Shown piece after piece: positions 44,786 to 56,033 of a stretch of 64,000 nucleotides of DNA. Below the pieces are notes generated by a model. The model saw only the letters and a list, made by a program, of their open reading frames with translations, ran no database searches and had not been told where the DNA came from. This DNA comes from Microthyrium microscopicum. Lineage: Eukaryota; Ascomycota; Dothideomycetes; Microthyriales; Microthyriaceae. The stretch lies in assembly GCA_010405405.1 (NCBI GenBank), contig MU004238.1, positions 135,530-199,529 of the forward strand, read 5' to 3'. Numbering within the stretch: the stretch's first letter is position 1; the number at the start of each line of letters is the position of its first letter. The position numbers and the translations under genes were made by a program.

Positions 44786-45611
44786 TTAACCCTTCCATGG
44801 AGCTGGGCCCGGAAGCTTGTAGCCACCCTTTGCTCTCCAGTCGTTGTAGCTTCCAGTGAACTGAGGTAGATTCATCTTGTACGCATTGGCAAAGGTTGAT
44901 CGGCTCTCTGGGCCAGGGCTCTTGGTTCCCGATCCAGTGACCTTGATCTGAGCGCACTCAGGATAGAACTCTGCAGGAGGACGAGCCAAGTTCTAACGTG
45001 ATCATTAGCATCTAACTCTCAACCCAATATCACAATATCGAAAAACTTACAATGACCTCATGGCGAATAAGATAGTTTCCAGACTTCAAGCTAGCCGGAA
45101 TAGTAACAGTCAAACTATTCGCAGCCTTGATCAACTTCTGCGTGCCCGCAAGACCATCATCATGGATCTTGAACCACGACGCCGTATGTGGGCTCGTGAA
45201 TGTCGCGCAGTCACCTGGGCACTCCACCATCCATACGGACAATGGGCCACCATCATGGGGCCATGGGTTCCAGTGAGCGGTCAGCGGTGCACCGGCGGCG
45301 GCTTCGATGGTTGTATGCGCGGGTGTGCCGGGCGTGTTGCATGCAATGTTGGGACTGCTGGAGCTGCGGACAGGGCCGAGACCTGTCCAGGCGCGCTGGA
45401 GGGAGTTGGCTGGGGAGAATTTTAGGCGGTCGTTGCCGGAACCGACATGGCCACTATGTATTGTTAGTGATTTGAATTGTATGAGACCCGGATGGGGAAT
45501 ATCTTACGTGGTGTAGCGCTTGCCGCCGATGGTGTAGCCGATGACACCGCCGTGAGCAGACACCAAGGACGAAGCCAGCAAAAGTGGCAAGGTAAGGAGT
45601 GTGGAATGCAT
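44786..45611 (-). CDS. AA9 lytic polysaccharide monooxygenase (GH61)
   Basis: Three exons (45611-45508, 45453-45051, 44992-44786; introns of 54 and 58 bp) encode 237 residues, a single-domain AA9 enzyme without a cellulose-binding module. The signal peptide (1-19, ending LVSA) is followed directly by His20, which becomes the copper-binding N-terminal His. His101 (NPWPHDGGP) is the likely second ligand and Tyr179 (AEFYPECAQI) the axial Tyr. CPGDC and YLIRHEVI are further family blocks. It oxidatively cleaves cellulose or related beta-glucans outside the cell. The HDGGP spacing around the second His is slightly unusual compared with the common SHxGPV form, so substrate range could differ. Confidence 0.93.
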
Positions 45612-46546
45612 CTTGAAGAGAATGAATGTAATGTTTTGCTAGAATATCTCACCTACGCTGGGTCAGATATGGGTGACACTTTCTCTATATATCTCACCTT
45701 GAACCCTAAATTACCGACCACGCGGGATTAATATACATCAAAATTGCGGGGAATGCTTAGACACAAATAAGATTCTTGTCATTGTGAGCTTCTGTTTTCG
45801 AATAAATAAATGAACCATGATCGACCAACGTCCACCAGTGGGCGTTGAGGTCTTAAAGTTCCGTGCCTAGTTGGGCTTGTAAAGCGAAGTAGGACCATTG
45901 TGGAGAGCCTCATAAGACTGAAACATATTTGAAGAATCTGGAAGCCTGTACCCTTATCTTTACCATGATTGATCATACATAACTCCCGAAGGTTCTTGCT
46001 TGTTTGGTGTTCCTTGGTTGAATGCGCTGTAGGTAATCTCACTCACTCTATCGAAACAAGCAGGCTTCATTTCGGTGAGTTAGGCTAATGTTAATCTAGA
46101 TATATGCCAGGCAAGAATAACTACACAAGGCTACCCTGTCGTTAGATTGAGTTCCTCAATTCTCTGGGGTATTTGCAGGCAATCAGGAAGATCTCTTCAT
46201 GTCATATCAGCATACACACGCCAGCCACCGGGATTTGAAGCCGTTGGACCCGATGGACAGGTTACTTGACCATAAATATCTTGGTCAGTAGAGATGACTA
46301 CCTCAACAAAGACACAGCTGAGTAGATCAAGAAGTTTTACAATATCGATGTCTAGAACGTAACCTAGGGAGACGACCATGTGGTCCACCGGACAATAAGT
46401 CTGTCTGTAAATGCCCAAAAAGCCGCCCATCATAACATCGTCCGCGGCGATCAGAACCCAAAACATATCGCTCAAATATCATACACATCATCAACCTTCT
46501 CCACCCCCTTGTAAAACGTGCGAATCAAGCTTGCTTAAACCGAGTG
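45612..46546. promoter_or_regulatory. LPMO promoter and SMC6 3' region
   Basis: These 935 bp lie upstream of the LPMO. A 92-codon minus-strand frame (46475-46197) has no recognisable features. No other gene is supported. Confidence 0.35.
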
Positions 46547-49500
46547 TCATGCTTGCCCAAGGCTCAATGTTGCCTGACCACGTTCCGGATCACTCATTTT
46601 GTGGACGCGAATATCAGGTCCAAGAACCAAGTTGCTCATTGCCTGAGGAGTAATGAGAATAAATTGACGAAGCGTGGCTCCTCGAGCAGCGCCAATCATC
46701 ATTCTCATACTGACATCGCGATTGACACTGTCCATGAACACATCAAACTCATCCAAGCAACGAATCGGCGAGCCCATGGCATCCCAGAGGGCGAGAAGTA
46801 GACAAATAGTCGAGAAAGATTTTTCACCACCAGATAGTGTTTTGGTTTGTCTGCCTTTGGCGCCCTGCTTGGTGATATCGGGCTCAACGAAGAGGTCCAG
46901 AGTCTTCTCGTCGTGAAGAATATTGAGCTTACCACGAAATTGACGTTCAGCAAGAAGGTACATGAATGTTGTGTTCGCTCGAAGGCTGATGTGTTGTTGA
47001 AACTTCTTCCAGCGCGCTTTGCGATTAGCAAGGGACGCGAATAGGGTCTTGATAAGGTCACTGCATTGCTCAGCGGCCAGAGCCTTTTCTTCATACTCGT
47101 TTTTGGCTTTAAGTTCTCGCTCTTTCAGCTCTGCTTCTGTTCCCCCAACGCGCTGTTGAGCTTGTTTGAGATCCTCCTCTAGTTTTTTATAGTGCTCCTC
47201 TAGTTTGTCGCAGGTCGCGCCGACAGGCACAGGAACTCGTGGGCAGATGTTTTCTGCATCGACGGTGAAGGTACTGATAAGTTCGACCTGCTCTTCCCGC
47301 CTCGCTTCCTCCTCCTCTTTGATTCTCTGAGTAGCGTGCTTCTTGGCGTCAGCCGCATTCTTCGCTTCCAAAATGTTGGATCCCTTCTTCTCTGTATTAT
47401 GGACATCGTCTTGTTTGGCGGCGATTCTTGCCTCCACTCGTTGTTTCTTCTTCTCAAGTCTCTTTTCCTGAGCTTTGATTTCTTCCTCTTCGTTTTTTGC
47501 TTTGTTTTTGGCCTCGAAAAAGTTAACAGTGATCAACTCATCAAGCCGTTTCATTTCGGCTTGATGGTCTCGACGGTCGTTTTCCATGTTTTGAAGATCT
47601 CCTCCTTGGCCATCTAGAGACTCCAGTTCGTCCTCCAACGTTTCTTTCTCCAGGGCGAGGGTTCGCATGGAGTCTTTCACTTTCTTCAGATCTAGTTCCT
47701 TGACTTTGATCTCCCTCTTCATCTGAACCAGAGCCTGCTTGGATTGGTTAGACTTTTGTTCAAGAGACTGCAGTAGCTGTCTTTCGGCCTCAAGATTCCC
47801 TTGTGCATGACTGGATGGATTAGCTAGCGAAACGTCAGGAAGGTGTAGAGATCTTACGCTATCTGTGCTTGAGTATCGGCCTGCATTCGAGGTGGATCTC
47901 GATATGCTGTTGCGGGTGAAAAGCTGTACTTTGGGTCTGGCGTCATACGCCAGCCGCGACCACGATGTTTTTGCTGGTCTTCGTGAAAAGCAAAGATCTG
48001 GGTAGTGTTATGTGGTCTGCTATGAGCGAATGCAGTGGCTTCTTGGTAATCTTTGATCAAAACAGTTTTTTCGATGTAATGCTGAATGATGAGTTGATTG
48101 CGGACCAGGTCATTATCGATTTTGAGGACCTTTAACCAAGTGTCTACATCTTCAGTAGGTTCATTGCCATTGGTGTTGATTCGGTTGGTCTGTCCAACGA
48201 TGATTCTGGGTCTTCTCGCTGAGTTGTTGCCCGCATAGACGCGATCAAAGATGCGATGTAGTAATGACATATCATGTTTTGATGTGACACAGTATGCATC
48301 AAGGGTTGGACCAAAGGCCTGCTCTAGGATTGTTGACCACTCTTGCTTTTGTAACCACACATGCTTCCATACTGGACCGACTGGTTGTTGATGGAAGCCA
48401 TTCTCTCGAGCTATGGCTGATGCAATCAGCACGCCTTCTCTGGACAACTGGTTGACTCTTCCTCCCTGGAGCTGATCAAGTCGTGCTTTGGCAGATTCTA
48501 CTTTGCGCTTTTGTTGATCGATCTCGGCGCGACTCTCTGCTTGTTCTGTAGATTCCACCTGGGTCACCTGGGCTTTGAGTTGCGGAATCTCAGCTTGCAA
48601 GGATTTTTCTCGATCAATTTGAGACTCGGTCTCATCTCGACATCTTCCAAGCGCAGTTCGAATTTCGGTCGGCCGATTGCCCCTCGAAGCCTCCAGGCGC
48701 TTTTCCTCCTGTTTGATTTCATCACCGACCTTGGTGGCTCTCTTTGTGGCATTCTCCATTTCAGTCATTGCTTCTCGTTCTTGGCCAACAAGCTCCAATC
48801 GTTCCGCTCTCTTGGCGGCAAGCTGAGTCGCGTTTTCAGCAATATCTTCATTGATGGGTTCGAGCTCGGCCTTGACCGCATCTAACTCGGCCCGTACATC
48901 CTCTACTTCTCGGAGAGCAGCCTGGTATTGCTCAGCGGCCTCTTCAAAATGTTGCTGATGCTCTTCAATTTCACGGGCTCGCGCCTTTATCTCCACTTCA
49001 ATTTCTCTAAGAGTCTCTTCTCGTTCCTCGACTTGAGCCCAAGCAAACTGGTGGAGCGCTTCTTGTTTCTGCATGCGAAGCTTGCGTTGCCATTCGATCT
49101 GAGAAGAGTTTCTTTTCGCATCTTCATAGGCCAGTTTGAGATCTTTGACTTGCAACAAAATCTCTTGTTCGTAGGACTGAAGTCGGTGAAAGTAGCTCTC
49201 CGTTTCCCGGTAATCGGCATCGAGGCGTTCTAATTGTGTGCCCTTTTGGAAAAACTTGTATTTGTCCGCGGGAGAGGAGTTGTTGAGGAATTGTCGTGCG
49301 TTATCCTGGCTAAGAACATTCATGGGATTGTCAAGTTGGAGACAGTAGTAATCGATAATCTCGTCAAGATCATCTCTCTTTCTGGAAATGACTTTACCAA
49401 GAGCGCTCTTCAGCTGATATCCCGAGGTGCCAGATCGCGTGAAAAATCTCTCCACTATGATCGAGGCGCCATATTGATCAGATTTATAGGATCCGAGACC

Positions 49501-50159
49501 TTGATTCTTGATTTTCACACTCAACGTCGCTCGTTCGCATCCTTCTTTGATCAGGGTTTTGAGGCTTTGACCTCGATTCGTAGATGCTGCTTTGCCACCG
49601 AGACAAATTGTTAAAGCGGAGAGAACGGCACTCTTGCCACTGCCATTGTGGCCAATGATGAAGTTGATGTGAGGTCCCAGGTTGACAGTTAAGCGACCAT
49701 GGCACATGAAGTTGACGCACACGACCTGCTCGATGATGGCATTCTCGGCCTGGGCTCGGTTCAGGAGATCTTCCTGAGCTTTACGTTGTCGTGCAAGATG
49801 CCTCATTGCTTGTTCATCAGTTACGGTACGATAGTCGTCAGTTCCGTTTCGAGCGCGGCCATTGGAAGCCTCTGGGTTGTCTTCGGCTTCATCATGCTCG
49901 CTTTCAGCAGGACTTGATAGTAGGCTACCGTATGTGCTCGCATCGTCATCGTCATCGTCTTCTTCGTCATTGGGTGGGAAGGACATTCGAAGTCGTTTTC
50001 TCTGGAAAGGACGTTAGCAACTCGACTTGATGTGGAACGCCGATTAGGCTGAAATAGGGAGCATACCGTGTCGCTATTAGGTGTCACACTCTGGTCGTCC
50101 GTCATGGCAGATTCATCGTCGTCATCAATCACCGCCTGACGCTTCTGAATGCGGTCCAT
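46547..50159 (-). CDS. SMC6: SMC6, Smc5/6 DNA-repair complex ATPase
   Basis: Three exons (50159-50067, 50001-47858, 47810-46547; introns of 65 and 47 bp) encode 1166 residues. An acidic N-terminal tail (EEDDDDDDAS) precedes the ATPase head with Walker A GHNGSGKS (about 148-155) and the family block SLKTLIKEGCERA. Two long coiled coils flank a hinge (HQQPVGPVWKHVWLQKQEWS ... IIQHYIEKTVLIKDY). The C-terminal head has the ABC signature KTLSGGEKSFSTICLLLALW and Walker B CLDEFDVFMDSVNR. Smc6 pairs with Smc5 in the Smc5/6 complex for homologous recombination, replication-fork stability and rDNA maintenance. All splice phases agree (1167 codons). Three ACGCG cores lie just upstream. Confidence 0.96.
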
Positions 50160-50231
50160 AGCGACGGCTGCTGGAAAAGCTCAGATGTTTACGATAATCT
50201 AATAATTGGGAAAAGGAAGTCAGGGATCTGC

Positions 50232-50292
50232 CGCGTCTGTGATGAAATGCCGTCGCACGACGCGCAGGCACTGGTTCGCGCTAGCAGACGCG
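50232..50292. promoter_or_regulatory. Three MCB-like cores (CGCGT/ACGCG) upstream of SMC6
   Basis: CGCGT at 50232-50236 and ACGCG at 50260-50264 and 50288-50292 lie 73-133 bp upstream of the SMC6 ATG. The cores match the MluI cell-cycle box bound by MBF, which drives G1/S genes including many replication and repair factors. The spacing of 28 bp between each core is regular. Confidence 0.4.
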
Positions 50293-50295
50293 ATA

Positions 50296-50303
50296 TCACG
50301 TGA
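50296..50303. promoter_or_regulatory. Palindromic E-box TCACGTGA
   Basis: This is a perfect 8-bp palindrome containing CACGTG in the divergent SMC6/sulfurtransferase promoter. TCACGTG is the site of Cbf1-type bHLH factors, which regulate sulfur genes and centromeres in yeasts. The neighbouring sulfurtransferase makes sulfur regulation a reasonable guess. A short tandem (gctcacag twice) follows at about 50340. Confidence 0.35.
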
Positions 50304-50727
50304 GAGCTGGCTGCATTCAATGTTTGATTGGTGCTGACCGGCTCACAGGCTCACAGGCTGAGCTTTCCAGATAAGATCTCAGAAAGATAAGATGCTGAAT
50401 ATGGCAGTTATCAAATCATTTTAACTTTGGCTGATGTTCTGGTTTGCTTCTTCTCGTCACTCCAACCTCCCGTCTCCTCTTCGCTCCTCAATCGTATCTC
50501 TCTCAATCGATATGATCTCAAGCTGATTGACACGTTGGGGAGATTTTCTCGTCCCTTTCCAAATAATACCGCTCCTAATATACCATTACTGTCCAAGCAT
50601 CCCCAGTCTACCCCACTCGTTAATCGCGTTATCAAGTCGTGATTCATAGTCATCCCCAAGCACGAGATCCTCCTCAAATACTGTGAAAGCAACCAAGATC
50701 TCAATTACTCTGTGACAGCCTCTCAAA

Positions 50728-51869
50728 ATGTCTCCAACGCACCTTCGATCATCTTTTCAGACCACCTTTTTTGCTATCGCAACTCCCAACCTCAAACTCC
50801 GGGCCACCGGATACATCATACAGACCCGTCTACAGAGCACAACTTCCAATACAGATCTCTCCAGCGCACCCGCCAGCTCCCAAGCACTACTCTCTAGTTT
50901 CCTCGTCACACCCACAGCCCTTTCCAACGCTCTCCGCAAAAATGTCTACACAAAACTTAGCACCTCACCACGTGTAATCCCTCTTTGTGCTGCCTGGTTC
51001 ATGCCAAACGACCCCAAATCTCGCACCGGCCACGCAGCCTATCTCGCCGGACATGTCCCGCGCGCACGCTTCTTTGATCTCGATGCAGTCAGCGACAAGA
51101 ATTCGCCGTACCCACACATGTTGCCATCACCTGAAGTGTTTGCGCAAGCATTGGGCAAGCTAGGTATCCGAAGAGACGATAGCGTGGTGGTGTATGATAG
51201 TGCGGAGCTAGGCATTTTCAGTGCGCCAAGGGTAGCGTGGACGTTACGCGTGTTTGGCCATCCGGAAATACATATACTGAATAACTTTAAGACGTGGGTT
51301 GACCAGGGATTGCCGGTGGAGAAGGGCGAACCAGAGGAGAAGGTTAGCGAAGAGAGCTATCCGGTGCCCACGATTGATTCGAGTATGGTAGAGAGCTTTG
51401 ACGAGCTGAAGCAGAGGTTAAGCGAGCAGGAGGGGAAAAAGGAGGGTGCGGAAGCATTCACTGTTATTGACGCAAGGTCGCCGGGCCGGTTTGATGGGTC
51501 AGATGCTGAGCCCAGACCTGGTACGTGTCTCTTGTGTTTTTGATGGTTGTGTTGCTAACTGATATAGGTATTTCGTCTGGTCATATGCCATCTGCGATCA
51601 ATATCCCATTCACTGATGTCCTTAGCGCTCGCACCAAAGCCTTCTTATCGCCAGAGGAGCTTCGCGTGTATTTCGAGTGCAAAAACGTTGACCCAAAGAA
51701 ACCCATCGTATCGAGCTGTGGAACCGGTGTCACTGCGTGCGTAATCGACGCCGCGCTCACAGAGGCTGGCTATCCCCAAGAAGGACGTAAGGTATACGAC
51801 GGAAGCTGGACAGAATGGGCCATGCGCGAAGAAGAAGTCAAAGATCTAATTGTCAAGGGTGACAAATAA
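50728..51869 (+). CDS. TUM1: Thiosulfate/3-mercaptopyruvate sulfurtransferase (TUM1-like, mitochondrial)
   Basis: Two exons (50728-51520, 51568-51869; 47-bp intron) encode 364 residues. The first ~45 residues are rich in Arg, Ser and Thr without a run of acids, as expected for a mitochondrial presequence. Two rhodanese domains follow. The N-terminal one (IPLCAAWFMPNDPKSRTGHA ... IRRDDSVVVYDSAELGIFSA) is non-catalytic. The C-terminal one begins FTVIDARSPGRFDG and has SGHMPSAINIPF and the active-site loop SCGTGVTACV with the catalytic Cys near residue 315. CGTGVT is the loop type of 3-mercaptopyruvate sulfurtransferases. In yeast Tum1 passes sulfur to the tRNA-thiolation pathway; the same role is inferred here. 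Confidence 0.92.
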
Positions 51870-53054
51870 TACACCAGCCCCTATCACCTTGGGCGAATCA
51901 GTGTGCATTTAGCCGTTGTACTTTAGCTGCTTTGTCGATTTCCGCCAAACCATAATGTTTATGATACCCATCATTTCTTCTCTTACACTTTTCCAACCTA
52001 CATAAACAATATCATGTTCTCTTCTCTGATAAAAGTGTGGTTTCATAATTTCTAAACGGAATATCCATAAGGTGAGTTGTTTGAGTTATGGATAATCGTG
52101 CTTGGGGGGTGCGGCGGGATATCAAAAACATATATAACAACTCCACCAACGTCCTACGCTACCCAGTAGCTTGTGTCCAACATGTGGCCATTGAATCTGC
52201 GTTCCTTCTCTCTAGTTTCACATATTTCCCTCCGCCTGTCTCATTGGTTTTTTGCCCGTCCTTATCATCGCTTGCGCTCCACGTATTTGCTCATGCTCAT
52301 GAACGCTACGCTCTGATCCATCACCGCCTCGCCCATCCATAGATATGTATCTAGATATCCTGTGACTGTAGTGTTGTCGCTAATGGCCTTGGGTTGTACG
52401 CTGTTGCGCATTGTCAGTTTGGTGCTCGTGCGGTGGAGAGTGCTCGCGTGAGCTACTTGTGTACGTACGTGAGGCCGGTTGAGCGGCGAATGCCAGCGAA
52501 GACGGTAGATACTGGACGGATGTTTAGCAGCGTACGAGGATATAGGTGGACTTGTGTTTACTTAGTACGGCATCGAAGCCTATGTGCATTATTCTGCCGA
52601 CGGGGATTCCGAGCTATGAAGGGTAAGATTGGAGCCTGGTGGCTGGAGGATTGGCGATAGACGTACGACCATCGTGATTATTTTTTGGTTATATGACAAA
52701 CGTGTATAAGTTGTATATAGCGCGGGGCAGATCAACTCAGAGCTTTGGGTATGAGGCGGTAGTATATGGAGAGAATTGGAGTATCATCAAACGAGCGGTA
52801 GCAGGCATCAGATTAAGAGACAAGAGGCAGTCGCGGCGCAACCGTCCTGGATAGATCTAATCTAGAGGGAGGGGGGTTGAGATTAGATTCAAGATGCAGG
52901 GCAATGGTTTTGCTCTGTTTAGAGGAGCTATGACCATCCATAATTCAAGCTTACATCATGTAACGTCATTCGTCAATTATTCAATGTCTCCCCTGAGAAC
53001 GCTGGACGGTCACTGAGCATTTCTTTCTTCTACAACCTAGACCAGACTCCCAAA
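51870..53054. other. Intergenic (1.2 kb)
   Basis: The sulfurtransferase 3' UTR and the promoter of the SSADH gene lie here. Short plus-strand frames at 52088-52342 and 52394-52660 have no protein-like features. Purine-rich runs occur near 52800-52900. No gene is called. Confidence 0.4.
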
Positions 53055-54734
53055 ATGGTTTCGTTGGTAAGAGCAGGAGCCTACACACGAGCTTTACGTT
53101 CAAAATACCTTCCATCGCTACGGACATATGCCTCGACAAGCTCCCCGCCCAAGGTACCGCCATACACTCTCTTGGGGACGCTTTGCCAGATACTGATTCA
53201 TCTCAGCTTAAAGACAAATCTCTCTTGAAATCAGAAGCATACATCAATGGCAAATGGGTTTCTGCGAAATCAGGCGAGACATTCGCAGTCAACGACCCCG
53301 CAACGGGCACTAAAATCACAGATGTAGCTGAACTTTCAGTTGAAGAAACAGAATCGGCCATAAAAGCAGCTCATGAAGCATTACCAACCATGCGAAAGAT
53401 GACCGGACGGGAGCGATCAAATCTACTACGAGCCTGGCATAAGCTCATACAAGAAAACGCTGAGGATCTAGCCACTCTAATCACATGGGAGAATGGCAAA
53501 CCGCTGGCAGATGCAAAGGGCGAAGTGGCATACGCAAATAGCTTCTTCGAGTGGTTTGCAGAGGAAGCTCCAAGACTCAACGGCCAGACCATACCCGCAA
53601 GTGGCCCAGGAAGGAGAATATACACACTCCGCGAGCCCGTAGGTGTCTGTGGCCTCATAACACCGTGAGTCTCTCCCTATTCCACTCCTGGAACTTTGGA
53701 ATGGTCCGTCCCTTATACCATGCTAACCACCGTTTAGTTGGAACTTCCCAGCAGCAATGATAACCCGCAAAATCGCCCCAGCCATCGCCGCCGGCTGCAC
53801 AGTAGTCGCCAAATCTCCTGGTGAAACACCCCTCACAGCCTCCGCCCTAGCCGTCCTCGCTGAGCGTGCAGGTCTCCCGCCCGGCGCCATAAACGTCGTA
53901 ACGTCCCTCAAAAACACACCAGCCGTCGGTTCTGCCCTCTGCGAATCGCCGACTGTGCGCAAGATAAGCTTTACGGGTAGCACCAACGTTGGCAAATTAC
54001 TCATGCGACAAAGTGCCGACACGCTCAAGAAACTTAGCTTTGAGCTCGGTGGCAATGCTCCTCTGATAGTTTTTGACGATGCGAATCTCGATACGGCTGT
54101 TGCGGGCGCATTGGCGAGCAAGTTCCGAAGTAGTGGACAAACGTGCGTGTGTGCAAATCGGATATATGTACAGAGGGGCATTTATGATGCGTTCGTGGAA
54201 CAGCTTGCTGCTGGCGTTGCCAAGTTCAATGTCGGCAATGGATTTGCTGATGGCGTAACTCATGGTCCGCTAATACATGCGCGTGCACTGGAAAAGGTTG
54301 ATGCACACGTCCAGGATGCCATCAAGAAGGGCGGAAAAGTCCTCATAGGTGGTGAAAGACGGACGGATTTGGGCGACCATTTCTATGCACCGACGGTGGT
54401 CAGGGATATGACGGCCGATATGCAACTTGCGTGTGAAGAGACCTTCGGACCCGTCGCAGGCGTCTTCCCATTCGATACAGAAGACGAAGTGGTCAAGTTG
54501 GCGAATGCTGCAGAGGTGGGACTTGCTGGCTACTTCTTCTCGGAAGATGTGACGCGCTGCTGGCGGGTTGCGGAGCGATTAGAGGTTGGTATGGTCGGTG
54601 TTAACACAGGAATGATTAGTGATGCTGCATTACCTTTCGGAGGTGTTAAAGAAAGCGGCTTTGGAAGAGAGGGAAGTGGATTGGGGATTGATGAGTATAT
54701 GACTTGGAAGGCCGTCACGGTTGGTGGCGTGTAG
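53055..54734 (+). CDS. UGA2: Succinate-semialdehyde dehydrogenase (UGA2-like, mitochondrial)
   Basis: Three exons (53055-53153, 53207-53664, 53738-54734; introns of 53 and 73 bp) encode 517 residues. Residues 1-33 (MVSLVRAGAYTRALRSKYLP) form a mitochondrial presequence, supplied entirely by exon 1. The aldehyde dehydrogenase body shows the NAD(P)-binding block FTGSTNVGKLLMRQSADTLK, the catalytic Glu in FELGGNAPL (near 288) and the catalytic Cys in SGQTCVCANR (near 322). The C-terminal block is LPFGGVKESGFGREGSGLGI. These combinations are typical of the SSADH subgroup that oxidises succinate semialdehyde to succinate in the GABA shunt. An intact frame over all junctions (518 codons) indicates an active gene. 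Confidence 0.93.
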
Positions 54735-55035
54735 ACTCCTGTCTATGATGAAGCAACGAAGTATTGGCTGGATATATCCTCCACGGGCTATAATATATAT
54801 CACATATTGCTGTCAAATGTAAGATCTCTGACTGTAGTTTGCTAGGCTTCTTTGATGTTATGCTCGTCTTGGACACGAACGACATTGATTGTATGTCTAC
54901 TGTTCTATTACATTGCACAACATGGTGGATCTGACTTATTACAGGAGTTTACGTGCTGTTGGAAAGCTCGACCACTTCAGAAAGGACATTCGGAATATGA
55001 CACGATGGACGAAGCAACGATCTGATTCGAAGTGT
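54735..55035. other. Intergenic
   Basis: This is a 301-bp spacer between the SSADH stop and the end of the BNR pseudogene. It contains a TATA-rich 3' UTR segment. No gene is seen. Confidence 0.4.
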
Positions 55036-55581
55036 TCAATTAAGACTGTAAGCCTGACTGAGCGGTCCTCCGTCCCATCCTGCGGTCGAGTCGTCTCTAG
55101 AATAAAGAGTCAGAAAACGATCAGTGTCAATAGCGAACACTCCAGGCCAATTACTGGGCGCTGGACCAACTATCATCGGATCTGTCCAGCTCGCGCCATA
55201 GTCCTCGCTGATCATAACCACCCCATCTCCATTCTCATGATCTACAAACATCAGTCATGTAGCGATCTCCCAGACTAAAGCACTTACTTGGCCCACTACC
55301 ATGAAACGCATTCGTCCTGAATATACCAACAAGCTTCCCACTCAAATTCGCAATCTGTGGTGCCCCGGCACTCTTTCCGCTAGGCGGCTGGTATAATCGC
55401 GTCGAGACGACCAGCTAGCACCATCATCAGTGGAGATGACAGCACTAATGGCGAAGAGAGCGCAGCAATCCACTTCCGTCTCTGCGAATACGGCCCTATC
55501 AGTAATGTTTGAATCATGGCATGGGTAGATACCGAAAGTTAACCTTTTCAGTTTGTGATAATGGGTACTGATGGATATCAA
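55036..55581 (-). pseudogene. BNR/sialidase-like glycosidase, truncated and frameshifted
   Basis: Two Asp-box motifs, STDDGASW (in AVISTDDGASWSSRR) and SEDYGASW (in GVVMISEDYGASWTDPM), identify a BNR/exo-sialidase-like beta-propeller. Between them the frame changes by one base: after SWSSRR the sense continues in the next frame (YQPPSGKSAGAPQIANLSG). A GTAAGT...TTGTAG intron (about 55238-55285) then leads into HENGDGVVMI. The C-terminal piece ends at 55036 after DGGPLSQAYSLN. Only about 170 residues of a normally ~350-400-residue family remain, and no start region is found. This is a decayed remnant, or a 3' fragment of a larger deleted gene. Confidence 0.7.
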
Positions 55582-56033
55582 GTACTAGGTACTAGTAGTA
55601 GTAGGTACAATGTTCAATGTGTTGTTCAATTATACTGATCAAGATTTGTAGGCTTACATATGTCACAGAAGAGATACCCATTCTTCATACTACAAGCTCT
55701 AGAAATTAAAGGGTCTTTTGTGCATTGTTTCTGTTCGAGATATAGATTCGGACTTTCATTGTTTGCGGATTCTCATCAATGGTAGGATAGGATTCAGAGA
55801 AACTCTGATTTCAAGATACTTCTTGCAGAAAGAAATTGATCAAGCAACCTGAAAACAGCCTTCTTCTGCAATCGTCAATTGCGCATATGCACATGCAGGT
55901 TCATGCAATGTATCAGGCTGAGGCTGAGTATCATGAGGCCGGTCTACTCTATATACTGAACCAACATTATATCATCATCCCATCCAAGGAAAAGTCCTTT
56001 TGATTCAGGCTTTACATGATCAATCAACCAAAC
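55582..56033. promoter_or_regulatory. Intergenic, promoter of the polytopic membrane protein
   Basis: This is a 452-bp AT-rich spacer. It contains a short direct repeat (ggtactagtagtagtaggtac-like) near 55590. No gene is seen. Confidence 0.35.

Noticed and set aside
46197-46475. 92-codon minus-strand frame between LPMO and SMC6
   Set aside because: Protein-like only in part and not recognised; kept as intergenic.
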